From an uncultured Bacteroidia bacterium (GTDB taxonomy: Bacteria; Bacteroidota; Bacteroidia; Bacteroidales; Prolixibacteraceae), in NCBI GenBank assembly GCA_903923905.1, contig CAIXZH010000050.1:40657-104656 (forward strand): a DNA stretch of 64,000 bases, given 5' to 3'. Below the pieces are notes generated by a model. That model was not told the DNA's origin and did not search any database. It worked only from the letters and a program-made list of their open reading frames with translations. A program made the translations under genes and the position numbers. This document shows positions 33,553 through 42,957 of the stretch, one piece after another. How positions within the stretch are numbered: the first letter of the stretch is position 1; the number at the start of each line of letters is the position of its first letter.

Positions 33553-36500
33553 TCAAGGGTTCGACCTGGTGAATTTAATCAACTGAATTGGCCCCAATAG
33601 CCCGGCTGGTTGCAAGGTTTTATCCTTTTCAAAAAAGGTTTCAACCGGCGAAGTTGTCCACAAATTATGCATTTTGCCGTATTCAATTAAATCACCAATG
33701 ATGCGGTTACGGTAAACATTTGCCAATTCTACCTGCAACTCGTTGTCAGCTTCCAAAATATGGGTGACATCCATTTTAAAATCAGGTAACCAGATGTTTC
33801 CCAACCATTTTCCATTCAATCGCACTCCACCAATTGCTCCAATTTTTCCAAGGCTAAGTAAAATTGAATCGGATGAAATAAAACCTTCGGGCAACTTAAA
33901 ATGAATGGTATATTGTGCTTTTCCCGAGAAATATTTAATGGCCGGATCGGCAAAATCAGTCCACGATTTTAAATCGGTAATTTTAACAGGGGCAATTTTT
34001 GCCGGATATGCAGGAGAAAAGGAAATGGTTCCGGTGAAATTGGAAACCTCAGCAATTTCAGGCTCAACCGGTTTAATATTTGTAAGTTGGTGAGGCTTGT
34101 CGTATCCATTAAACACAAAAACCAGTGATTCATAAGGTGCAAAAGTAACTGGGATGTGTACCCGTCCGTTTCCGTTCGAATAATTTGAGGGTTTCAGGAT
34201 AGTTCCATTCTGCGGGTTCCATATTTCAGGAATTTTATTTAGAATCCTGAACGTACATTCCCGTTTTAGCTCAATATTCTGTTGGTTGGCCACAAAATAC
34301 AAGTCAGTTTGACCAACTTTTTTATGAATATACTGCAAGTTCAGCGAATCTGGCTGATCAGTTTCAAGATCGGGCAAACAGTTTATTTCCTTTAAAACCC
34401 GATCAATTGGTTTTCCCCAAACGATCTTTCCCTTGCCTACATTCAATTCACCTGAAGTTTCGTTTTCCTGATTCCCCCATAGTTGATCCGTTAGATCTTT
34501 AAAAGCTTTCCTGTCAGTGTTTATACCTTTCAGTGAAAGTGGATTTTGCGGCTTTTTGCCATAGACAATCGCTCCCTGATTGACTAATCGGGCAATGTGC
34601 TTCAGACTCAAAAGTTCCATGTCAGAATTGTCCGGCAGAATTAAGAGGGCGAAATCCTGAAGCTGGGAAATGTGTATTTTACCATTTTTTATGCTGGTTT
34701 TTTGCTGCAACACATCGAAATTGCAGCCATTTGGCCGAAATCCAAAAGGGAGCTTGTTCACAGTATTATTACTTATAAACTGCGGTAACTGGTCGCCTAA
34801 AAAGTACAAAACATCGCTTACTGTTTCTCCTTTTTGCAGCAAATACTGAATCCGGTTCTGGTAGGTAAACCAGTCGGATGTCATCGGCCACCAGGTGTTG
34901 TGCCGGTTAAAATGTGAACCAAACTTTAACAGCGTTATTCCCGGAATCTGATCAGTTGGCTGATGAACATAGCTGTGCAATATCAGCTGGTTAACACCTT
35001 CGCAAAATGCCCGGTCGCCAAAAGGTTTCAGATAGAATGGCGATTCGCTGTAATGGGCCCAGCTTGTATAGGCCTCGGCAGCCACGAGTGGCAATTGGTA
35101 ACAATTTGCTGCATAAGAGGGCAAATTCGCCGTTATTCGTGGTTGTGGCACATAAGGTTCGGGAAAATTTTTTGCAGGTGGCGGACCTGCCCAGAATTCC
35201 CACATCGGTAAGTCAGCATAAGTATTTGATTTTAAAATATCAACAGGAGGATATGAAGCGTCACCATAAATGACTTCACAGTGCATTTCCATATTTTGCT
35301 TATGGCATAATTCACTGAAATACCGGTAATAATTTGTCTCAATCAGGGTGGAAATGGTTTTACGGAAATCGTACAAAAAGCCTTCTGTTAATTGGCTGTT
35401 TCCAACGGTTTCGCCACAAAGTACAGGAATCCAATTTATCAGACTGTAACCCTGTTGTTTTTCAAACTCCCGGACAAAATTAGCAGTCCAGTTCTGATAC
35501 ATGCACTCCCAGCTGTCAATCAGTAGGAATTTGAAGGTATTGCCTCTGTACTTTCCGGCCTGGTCGATAAGTTTTTGAGGAAAGCTTCTAAAATGCAAAC
35601 CCAATGCCATAGTATCCATTTTATCACATTCAAGTCCGGTTCCTTCCACGGTCGCCGGTTCGTTCTGTTTGCCCGTGGTTGTATATCCAAAACGGAAAAT
35701 GCTCCAATTTCCGGCAGGTGCTTTCCAATTCAACGAGCCATCGGCCTCCATATTTTTAGTGATATCAACAACATGATTTTCATCCGGAACCAAATTCTCG
35801 GTCAGAGAAGGTTTAATGTTATCGAAGTTGCGTTTATCCAAAGTTTTAAGTGAAACGGTTTTCTCTAAAAGGGAAGGAATACCGGAGGAATAAGTTGGAT
35901 GGTCAGATTCGCCCAAAAGCTCCACTTCCGAAACCGTAAATTCATATTGAGGGTCAACATTTGAAAAATCGCATAAATGAATCTTGTAGAACCTGCTTTT
36001 CAGATTGGTTAACGATATGATTTCAAGTTTATTTAAACCGATTATTTCAAAATCCTGAGCCTTTTTGTAATTTCTGCCATCGTCAGAAACTGATAAGGTA
36101 AATTCACTGTTAAAAATGGCCATATTCCGCCACATAAAAGGTCTGCGTATATAAATGGCTAATTTTCCGGCAGAAAATTCGTGATTAAAATTCAGGGTGA
36201 TAAAATCTCCTCTTCGCATATCAAATCCGCTAACCGGGTCGCCATCAGAAAGAATGCCGCCATCTATAGAATCATTCACAGTGATTTTTGGGTTGGCTTT
36301 CAGAAATGAATTGTTTGTTGAATTGGTTTTACAGGCAACAACAGCAACGTCCCGATAGAAATTCAGTTTTGCCATGGGTTGTTTCAACGGTAAACGAATA
36401 GGCTTTCCACCTTCAACTACAGTTTTTGTCCAGACGTATTGTTTCATTGACATTTCAGGGGTTATCCACGGTCCGCCGCTCGAACTCCAGCCATCGCAAT

Positions 36501-36864
36501 TCTCAATTCCGATCGTGATTCCTAATCGGTTTGCTTCCTGCAAGGCCCACCTAAACATGCTATTCCATTCCGGAGAATTTATCGGAACCCGGGGTATACC
36601 AAAATCTTTCCCGTTAAAAAGGCCTACGCTAACTATGGTTGCCTGGGAAATCCCCTGAAGATGCATCGACTCAAGATCTTTGGAAATCCCATCTTTGGAA
36701 ATGGCCCCATCAACCCAGTGCCACCAGGTATGAATTTTAACAGTGGGGGGCGGGTTTACAAAATCACTTTTTACGAGGCTTTCTGCGGCAGGTTGGCAGG
36801 GTACTCCAGTACCGTTCAGTAGAAAAATAAGGATCAAGAATAGAAATTTTATTCCGGAAGTCAT
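33553..36864 (-). CDS. GH106-like alpha-L-rhamnosidase
   Basis: A 1103-residue secreted enzyme with a signal peptide (FLFLILIFLLNGTGVPC). The N-terminal catalytic region has NPPPTVKIHTWWHWVDGAIS and GISKDLESMHLQGI, then IENCDGWSSSGGPWITPEMS, which is the characteristic start of GH106 alpha-L-rhamnosidases. A C-terminal beta-sandwich (IGAIGGVRLNGKWLGNIWLP; ELQVELANVYRNRIIG) closes the protein. It acts on rhamnose-bearing plant or microbial glycans, probably in the periplasm. It overlaps the upstream gene by 4 bp, so it belongs to the minus-strand operon with the LamG/DUF1961 pieces. Confidence 0.88.
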   Translation of the reverse strand: MTSGIKFLFLILIFLLNGTGVPCQPAAESLVKSDFVNPPPTVKIHTWWHWVDGAISKDGISKDLESMHLQGISQATIVSVGLFNGKDFGIPRVPINSPEWNSMFRWALQEANRLGITIGIENCDGWSSSGGPWITPEMSMKQYVWTKTVVEGGKPIRLPLKQPMAKLNFYRDVAVVACKTNSTNNSFLKANPKITVNDSIDGGILSDGDPVSGFDMRRGDFITLNFNHEFSAGKLAIYIRRPFMWRNMAIFNSEFTLSVSDDGRNYKKAQDFEIIGLNKLEIISLTNLKSRFYKIHLCDFSNVDPQYEFTVSEVELLGESDHPTYSSGIPSLLEKTVSLKTLDKRNFDNIKPSLTENLVPDENHVVDITKNMEADGSLNWKAPAGNWSIFRFGYTTTGKQNEPATVEGTGLECDKMDTMALGLHFRSFPQKLIDQAGKYRGNTFKFLLIDSWECMYQNWTANFVREFEKQQGYSLINWIPVLCGETVGNSQLTEGFLYDFRKTISTLIETNYYRYFSELCHKQNMEMHCEVIYGDASYPPVDILKSNTYADLPMWEFWAGPPPAKNFPEPYVPQPRITANLPSYAANCYQLPLVAAEAYTSWAHYSESPFYLKPFGDRAFCEGVNQLILHSYVHQPTDQIPGITLLKFGSHFNRHNTWWPMTSDWFTYQNRIQYLLQKGETVSDVLYFLGDQLPQFISNNTVNKLPFGFRPNGCNFDVLQQKTSIKNGKIHISQLQDFALLILPDNSDMELLSLKHIARLVNQGAIVYGKKPQNPLSLKGINTDRKAFKDLTDQLWGNQENETSGELNVGKGKIVWGKPIDRVLKEINCLPDLETDQPDSLNLQYIHKKVGQTDLYFVANQQNIELKRECTFRILNKIPEIWNPQNGTILKPSNYSNGNGRVHIPVTFAPYESLVFVFNGYDKPHQLTNIKPVEPEIAEVSNFTGTISFSPAYPAKIAPVKITDLKSWTDFADPAIKYFSGKAQYTIHFKLPEGFISSDSILLSLGKIGAIGGVRLNGKWLGNIWLPDFKMDVTHILEADNELQVELANVYRNRIIGDLIEYGKMHNLWTTSPVETFFEKDKTLQPAGLLGPIQLIKFTRSNP

Positions 36865-37475
36865 TTCTTGTCAGTATTTAGGATTTGTTCTGTGATAAAT
36901 TTACTTTGATTATAGACTTTAATATTTCGGAACAATAGTTTACTTCTTAACATACAGCGAATTGCAATCCGCCCAAAATCGTAAGCCGGTCCATTATTGG
37001 AAAACCCATCATCGTTAAACGCTACCATGATGATGCCATCAATAGCACCAACCAATTTATTCCCAATTTGCAGAAACTGAAGTTTGTGCCAAACTTTTTT
37101 TTCTACAGGTGTACTTTTGGCTCCAATGGAAAGCGGGTATAAAAACGGATTCTTGATCAATGCCAAATTTTCCAGGTCATTGCGCATATCTGCCATTTCA
37201 CGGTAATATTCCCAATGATAATTTCTCACAGCTTCGCCATATACGGTTATCATTCGACCGGTAGTTTTCAAAGGATAATCGGCCATGAAATCTTCCCGGT
37301 TCATTCCAGATGCCTGGACCATCAGTAAGCTTAACCCTCCCGGGTGCAGTACCTTAAATTCGTATTCAACATAAAGGTTCCCTTCGAAGGTCCGGTTATT
37401 CCAGACATATACCTGTGAATCCAACAAACAGTTTGTATATTCTTTGTTCACTGTTTCTATATAACAGCCCTTCAT
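36861..37475 (-). pseudogene. DUF1961-like half of a frameshifted LamG/DUF1961 gene
   Basis: This 204-codon frame carries a DUF1961-like beta-sandwich domain (CLLDSQVYVWNNRTFEGNLY; GLSLLMVQASGMNREDFMAD; VGAIDGIIMVAFNDDG). It has no signal peptide of its own and overlaps the upstream LamG frame by 80 bp in another frame. The two together (36861-38403) read as one protein of about 514 residues broken near 37430-37450. The +1 offset would arise from a one-base insertion or two-base deletion. Alternatives are a sequencing error or a real separate gene using the ATG at 37475. DUF1961 proteins accompany glycoside hydrolases. Confidence 0.6.
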
Positions 37476-38403
37476 TGGTAATCCCCACTTTTACCGGATT
37501 CCCCTGGACAATCAGGCTATCCATTTCAGATGGTTTGGTGAGGCCGATATCCCATTTCAGTTTCCAGGTAGGGTCCACTTTCCAGTTAAACGTTGATCTT
37601 CCAACACCTTCATACTTCATGAAAAGCTCATCGTTTAATTTCGGATCAAACCGTTTAGTTTCATTTTTATAGTGCGTGTAGGCCTGTTCAGGGGTAAATG
37701 CTTCGTTATAAAAATTAATTTCCGAGAAGCAAAGGGTTGGGTTTCCCAAAAACAGGGAGCTGTGGATGTTGTCACGATGAAAGGGGTTTACATGGTTCTG
37801 GTCTTCCCTTCCAATTTGAACGCCGTCAACAAAGAGGGCATACTGATCGGTTTTGTAATCCCAGGTCAATGCAAACTGGTACCAAATATTTTTGTCGAAT
37901 GTAAAATGGCTTACCTCAACTAATGCCCTGTGCGGGATTTCAAAAGAATCCTGGTATAAATTTCCTTTAGCAAATAATGCAACCACGCTGGGATGCCACC
38001 TGGGCCACCAGATTAATTTAAAATTTGCTTTTTCAAAATCCTGTGGATCACTACAATCAGAGAGAATGGGGTAAATAAAGAAGTGGGGATTATCCATGCT
38101 GATTGCAGGCTTCGGATCGTAGGCACTTAATTCTTCCAGCGACATGACCCAGATTGTAACAGCTCCTTTTTCGCTTTTCAGGTTATGCGCCTTCAACTCC
38201 AAAACGCTTTTTATACTGGTCATGTTCAGTCCTTTCCTCCCGTCAAAATTGATTATTCGGGCAGGTCCATTAAGCTTTAAAACCAATGTGTCGGACATCG
38301 AAAAATCGGTGAGATAGGTGAATATGGGTTTTGTAATCGATTGCCCATTTATGGATGAAAAAGTAAGGCAAATAATTATGAAAGATAAAAAGATACAGTT
38401 CAT
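37396..38403 (-). pseudogene. LamG-like half of a frameshifted LamG/DUF1961 gene
   Basis: 335 codons from the ATG at 38403 (the TTG at 38421 is less likely). A signal peptide (MNCIFLSFIIICLTFSSING) precedes a LamG/concanavalin-like domain (WYQFALTWDYKTDQYALFVD, SLFLGNPTLCFSEINFYNEA). The frame then enters the expected linker (MDSLIVQGNPVKVGITNEG) and shifts into nonsense (RIYKLFVGFTGICLE) before the stop, while the next frame continues the conserved sequence. It starts the minus-strand operon that includes the GH106-like enzyme. Confidence 0.65.
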
Positions 38404-38609
38404 TCGTTGGAATGTCTTCAAAATTCTATTTATTTTGAGATGGGTTATAAGGTTTCCTCTTTCCCTAAATTTTTTTACCGAACCAATCCGTGAGCCGGAA
38501 CTTCAAAACTCAGCTGCTCCTTTTTAGATAACGGATAGTTTTTTCGCCCACAAATCACGCATGACAAAACCTTATCGGGCATCGAGGCCGATTGAATCAG
38601 ATTTTAAAA

Positions 38610-39524
38610 TTATTTTATCCAGCTATTCGTTTTCATCCACTGAAACAATGGCTTCATCCACTCTTCAGGTGGAATTGAAAGGACAAAACCATGGTTTCCT
38701 TTCGGATAAATATGCATTTCAGCTGGCACATGATGATGCCTCAATGCTTCATAAAATGCAATGCTGTTGTCGACGTCCACTACTGAATCATCTCCCGTGT
38801 GGGTTAAATAGGTAGGCGGTGTCTGATCGGTAACCTGAAGTTCATTAGAGAAGAAGTCTATTTTTTCAGCAGAAAGGTTATCTCCGAGCAGATTCTTTCT
38901 GGAGCCAGCATGGGTGAGTTTATCGGTCATTGATATAACCGGATAGACCAGGATCATGAAATCGGGACGAACGCTGATATGCTCTTCATTGGGAATCAAG
39001 CAGGTATTAAAATGGGTTCCTTCGGATGATGCCAGGTGCCCACCTGCCGAAAAGCCCATAATTCCTATTTTATTTATATCAATATTCCATTCTGCAGCCC
39101 GCTGACGGACTATTTTAACCGCTTGTTGGGCATCCTGCAGCGGACCGATAGATTTATCAGGCATGATGGAATCGGATGGCAGCCTGTATTTTAAAATAAA
39201 CGCGGCAGTGCCATGATTTATAAATGTCCTGGCAATATTAAGTCCTTCGAGCCGGTAGCTTTCCATGCCGTAACCACCTCCGGGGCATATTACAACTGCC
39301 GAACCGTTAGCTTGTTCTTTCGCCGGAAGATAAATTTCCAGGGTTGGTTGTGAAATGCTCTTATACCCGCCAAACTGGCCATCCCAGTTCAAGGTAATTT
39401 CCTTCATGCTATTGGAAATCGAGTTTGGAATCCGCCCATTATATAAAGGAATAACTTCCTGCGCTTTCAGGTTACCTGTAAAAAGTACAGCACAAAAAAA
39501 TATGACTTTGGGTTTACTGATCAT
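38610..39524 (-). CDS. Secreted alpha/beta-hydrolase esterase (first copy)
   Basis: 304 residues with a signal peptide. It fits the acetyl-xylan-esterase-like BD-FAE/'alpha/beta hydrolase' group: the oxyanion CPGGGYG motif (80-86), the nucleophile S159 in MGFSAGGH, an aspartate in THTGDDSVVDVD and the catalytic His in KGNHGF. It likely removes acyl groups from a sugar. Its closest relative in the window is the gene at 40896-41810, with identical catalytic position S159 and long shared segments such as FILKYRLPSDS. A beta-lactamase-fold gene lies between the two. Confidence 0.88.
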   Translation of the reverse strand: MISKPKVIFFCAVLFTGNLKAQEVIPLYNGRIPNSISNSMKEITLNWDGQFGGYKSISQPTLEIYLPAKEQANGSAVVICPGGGYGMESYRLEGLNIARTFINHGTAAFILKYRLPSDSIMPDKSIGPLQDAQQAVKIVRQRAAEWNIDINKIGIMGFSAGGHLASSEGTHFNTCLIPNEEHISVRPDFMILVYPVISMTDKLTHAGSRKNLLGDNLSAEKIDFFSNELQVTDQTPPTYLTHTGDDSVVDVDNSIAFYEALRHHHVPAEMHIYPKGNHGFVLSIPPEEWMKPLFQWMKTNSWIK

Positions 39525-39554
39525 TGCATTGGGTTTATTATTATTGAGTATAAA

Positions 39555-40856
39555 TCAATCATCGATCGATTGATCAACTAATTGATGGAATTTTCCACCG
39601 GTTTGGTCAGAATTATTTCCTTGTGTCTGTTTCAGGATCACACCGATAATCTGCTCTTTTGGATCGGCAAAATACTGCGAATTAAAATAGCCACCCCAGG
39701 AAAATGTCCCGGCACTTCCAACACCTCCCTTATCCTGCCCCAGCTGAGTGACCACAGAAAATGCAAGTCCGTAATAATTTTCAGCTTTTTCATTCCAAAT
39801 ACTACCAAATTGATTGTTCATAATGGATTCAACAGTAGTCCGACTCAGAATCCTGATCCCATTGTATTCACCTCTGTTGAGATACATTTGCAAAAATGTA
39901 GCATAGTCCTTTGCAGTACTCGAAAGTCCGGCTCCTCCGGAAAAAAAGCTTTTGGCACCTTTGATCGGATAATCGGGGTCGTAAAAGGTTACCGGATATT
40001 TTTCCCAGTGACCATTGATGTTTCTTTGCTGTACGGCCACCAACCTTTCGGCTTTTTCGGCGGGTTGATAAAATCGGGTATCATTCATCCCCAGCGGGTC
40101 GAAAATATGTAATTTAAGGAAAGTATCCAATGGTATTCCTGAAACTATTTCGATTAAGTATCCGAGTACATCGAGACCTTCACTATATACAAATTTTTCG
40201 CCCGGTTCGGAATGGAGTGGAAGTCTGGCTAACTTTTTAACACTTTCACCGATAGTAATTCCTTTTGTTGTAAATGCATCAGTTACCCCAGCTTTTTGGT
40301 AAATTAGCTTAAAACGTTCATCATCGTCAATAATCCCGTAACCGATTCCGGAAGTATGGGTTAATAATTGGCGTATTGTTATTTCAGATTTTGCAGGTTT
40401 GGTTGTATAAGTGGTGTCACTGTATTGAAACGATTCAAAAATCTGAGGATTCTTGAATTCCGGAATATATTTTGAAATCGGGTCATCCAGTTTAAATTTA
40501 CCTTCTTCCCAAAGCATCATGACCGCCGTTGCAGTGATCGCTTTCGATTGTGAAGCAATACGGAAAATATCGTCCCGCTTTAATGCTCTTCCCGCCTGGT
40601 TATCTGCCATACCGTATGCTTTCCAAAAGACTATTTTGCCTTTGCGGACAATCAGGCTGACAACACCTGGAATATCCCCATTTTTCACAGAACGGACACA
40701 CAGACTATCAATTCTTGCCAGTCGTTCAGCTGACATTCCGACACTTTCAGGGGCTCCTTCAGTAAGGATAAGAGATTTCCTGATTGATTTCGTTTGCCCG
40801 TTTGACCCTTCTATACTAAGAATCAGCAGCAGAATAAGAAAAAATAAATGTTTCAT
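39555..40856 (-). CDS. Beta-lactamase-fold serine hydrolase (class C/CubicO-like)
   Basis: A 433-residue exported protein with a signal peptide (LFFLILLLILSIEGSNG). It belongs to the beta-lactamase/penicillin-binding-protein-like esterases: the S102-x-x-K105 motif (ASQSKAIT), the Tyr motif VYSEG and LLTHTSGIGYG are visible. Such proteins in glycan clusters often act as esterases rather than drug-degrading enzymes. Placed between two homologous esterase genes, it probably helps remove acyl groups from carbohydrate. Confidence 0.88.
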   Translation of the reverse strand: MKHLFFLILLLILSIEGSNGQTKSIRKSLILTEGAPESVGMSAERLARIDSLCVRSVKNGDIPGVVSLIVRKGKIVFWKAYGMADNQAGRALKRDDIFRIASQSKAITATAVMMLWEEGKFKLDDPISKYIPEFKNPQIFESFQYSDTTYTTKPAKSEITIRQLLTHTSGIGYGIIDDDERFKLIYQKAGVTDAFTTKGITIGESVKKLARLPLHSEPGEKFVYSEGLDVLGYLIEIVSGIPLDTFLKLHIFDPLGMNDTRFYQPAEKAERLVAVQQRNINGHWEKYPVTFYDPDYPIKGAKSFFSGGAGLSSTAKDYATFLQMYLNRGEYNGIRILSRTTVESIMNNQFGSIWNEKAENYYGLAFSVVTQLGQDKGGVGSAGTFSWGGYFNSQYFADPKEQIIGVILKQTQGNNSDQTGGKFHQLVDQSIDD

Positions 40857-40895
40857 GGTTGGAAGTTATTATGCTTATATATGACTATTCCCAAT

Positions 40896-41810
40896 TTACT
40901 TTATATTGTTTATCTTTTTCATCCAAACGAATAGCGGTTGCATCCATTCCTCCAAAGGTAAATTAAATGCGAAACGATGCCCCCCATTCTGATAAAGGTG
41001 CATTTCTGCAGGAATCTGATAATGCCTTAAAGTCTCATAAAAAACAATGGTGTTATCAACATCTACCGACTTGTCGTCACTTGCCTGGGCTAAATAGGTC
41101 GGAGGTGTTTGATCACACACGTGCAATTCATTCGAGTATAGGGTTGTCATTTCAGAAGAAGGATTTTTTCCAAGCAAATTCTTCCTCGAACCATGATGAG
41201 TAAGTTTATCTGTCATCGAAATAACGGGACAAATTAAGATCATGAAATCGGGACGAATACTGATTTTTTCTTCATTCGGTATCAGGCACGTATTAAAATG
41301 GGTTCCGGTTGTAGCTGCAAGGTGCCCTCCGGCCGAATATCCCATGATGCCAACTTTAGCCGGGTCAATATTCCATTCTGCCGCCTGTTGGCGTAACAGC
41401 CTTATGGCTTGCTGGGCATCCTGCAGCGGTCCACAGGTTTTATCTGTCATGACGGAATCCGAAGGTAACCGGTATTTCAGAATAAAGGCTGCCGAACCAA
41501 GGTTAACAAAAGCCTCAGCAACAGGGATACATTCCTCGGTACATTCCAAACCATATCCGCCGCCAGGACAAATGATTACCGCAGAACCATTTGCTTTTTC
41601 TTTTAAGGGCAGAAAAATCTGTAACGAAGGAACTGAAATATTTTTAAAACCGCCACAAGGCCCATCGACCGGATTCAATGCGATTTCTTTCATGCAATAT
41701 GGCAGGGAGTTTGGAATTACCCCTTTGTATAATGGAATGATTTGCTGGGCTTTCAGGCTTCCGTTTAAAACTGTAACAAGAATTAAAAGGGAGATGATTT
41801 TTTTATTCAT
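40896..41810 (-). CDS. Secreted alpha/beta-hydrolase esterase (second copy)
   Basis: 304 residues, same length as its paralogue at 38610-39524. It has a signal peptide, CPGGGYG, nucleophile S159 in MGYSAGGH, an aspartate-rich loop (QASDDKSVDVDN) and the catalytic His in NGGHRF. Extra cysteines (CTEEC) set it apart from the first copy. The pair seems to be a fairly recent duplication that has begun to diverge, flanking the beta-lactamase-fold gene. It is probably the first gene of this operon segment. Confidence 0.88.
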   Translation of the reverse strand: MNKKIISLLILVTVLNGSLKAQQIIPLYKGVIPNSLPYCMKEIALNPVDGPCGGFKNISVPSLQIFLPLKEKANGSAVIICPGGGYGLECTEECIPVAEAFVNLGSAAFILKYRLPSDSVMTDKTCGPLQDAQQAIRLLRQQAAEWNIDPAKVGIMGYSAGGHLAATTGTHFNTCLIPNEEKISIRPDFMILICPVISMTDKLTHHGSRKNLLGKNPSSEMTTLYSNELHVCDQTPPTYLAQASDDKSVDVDNTIVFYETLRHYQIPAEMHLYQNGGHRFAFNLPLEEWMQPLFVWMKKINNIK

Positions 41811-41979
41811 TTTCTTGAATATTTGATTTAAGGGGATCGCCTGGTATTTTTAAGTTACCTGTTTTTATTGGGTCGTATCATCTTTATGATTACAGGAAAG
41901 TTCAAATATTAATTTAAATTGAAAGGAAATGAAAGGCAATTGTATTCATAATTGAAATTAACTGGAACGCCCGGAAGGT

Positions 41980-42765
41980 CTAGACTATTAATACTTTGAT
42001 ATTTGCATCCTCAAGCCGCTTTTTGTCCCTTTCCAGAATTCCGGAATCAGTAATAACTGTATTAATCCGGTCAAGTTTGCAAATAAATGCAAGGCTTTTA
42101 CGCAGAAATTTTGAGGAATCGGTAACAACAATGACTTCCCGCGCAACTTCAATCATGATTTGGTTGAGGTAGGCCTCATCAAGATTGGGAGTGGAAATGC
42201 CGTTTAAGGTATCAAAACCATCAACTCCAAGAAAAACCTTATCTACATAGAAATTCTTGAAATTCTTTTCAGCTAGCGGACCTATCAGCGAAAGTGAATT
42301 TTTGCGTAATACTCCGCCGGGAACAATAAGGTTAATACTTTGATTTGAAATAAGTTGGTTAGCAATATTCAATGCGTTGGTAATGATGGTAACATTCCGG
42401 AGTGAAGCTTCAAGATTCCTGACAATTTCAAGTGTAGTAGTACCGGAGTCAATGATTATCGTATCGGAGTCAATAATCAGACTGGCGGCTGCTTTGCCAA
42501 TCCTGGCTTTTTCTGACATATTCAATTTGTGTTTCTCGGATAAATGTTGATCGAAACTTACTGTCTGATTTATGCTCATGGCACCTCCTCGTGCACGAAT
42601 CAGCAGTTTCTTCTCTTCGAGCTGTTCCAGATCGTTTCGGATAGTAACTTCACTCACCCCGAATTCCTTACTCAGCGCATTCACCTGAACCTGGTCCTGA
42701 GTGGATAACATCTGCATAATTTTCATCCTCCGCTCGACCGTGTTATGCTGATTTATCGATGCCAT
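41980..42765 (-). CDS. DeoR/GlpR-family transcriptional regulator
   Basis: A 261-residue sugar-phosphate-responsive repressor. The N-terminal winged helix-turn-helix is VNALSKEFGVSEVTIRNDLE plus QLEEKKLLIRARGGA (about 30-66), and the C-terminal isomerase-like effector domain has IIDSGTTTLEIVRNL, NALNIANQL and GVDGFDTLNGIST. It is transcribed divergently from agaS, and repeated ACGAAAG sites lie in front of that gene, so it most likely represses the galactosamine operon until a phosphorylated sugar accumulates. Confidence 0.92.
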   Translation of the reverse strand: MASINQHNTVERRMKIMQMLSTQDQVQVNALSKEFGVSEVTIRNDLEQLEEKKLLIRARGGAMSINQTVSFDQHLSEKHKLNMSEKARIGKAAASLIIDSDTIIIDSGTTTLEIVRNLEASLRNVTIITNALNIANQLISNQSINLIVPGGVLRKNSLSLIGPLAEKNFKNFYVDKVFLGVDGFDTLNGISTPNLDEAYLNQIMIEVAREVIVVTDSSKFLRKSLAFICKLDRINTVITDSGILERDKKRLEDANIKVLIV

Positions 42766-42810
42766 AGCTTACATTAATTATTAAAAATTTCATTATAAAA
42801 AAATTAACCT

Positions 42811-42939
42811 GTTACAAAAGTAGCAAATTATAAATAGTATGGCAAAATAAAGTCAAATAAAAAGGTTAAAAAAAATATAATTTTATTTTTGAAAGGATAA
42901 AATAAATATATATTTTTGTAACGAAAGTAAACGAAAGTA
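42811..42939 (+). promoter_or_regulatory. agaS promoter with DeoR-type operator repeats
   Basis: A full Bacteroidota promoter is present: TTTG at 42888-42891 and TATTTTTG at 42911-42918, with a 19-base spacer. Immediately downstream is a tandem AACGAAAGTA repeat (42920-42939), and GTTACAAAA at 42811-42819 is the inverse of TTTTGTAAC at 42914-42922. CGAAAG-type repeats are typical of DeoR/AgaR binding sites, so binding here would block initiation. Confidence 0.7.
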
Positions 42940-42957
42940 TTACCTCAACAAAATATC

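Noticed and set aside
33905..36658. Plus-strand ORFs inside the GH106-like gene
   Set aside because: They are short frames opposite a well-supported 1103-codon gene, with no family similarity and no spacing consistent with genes.
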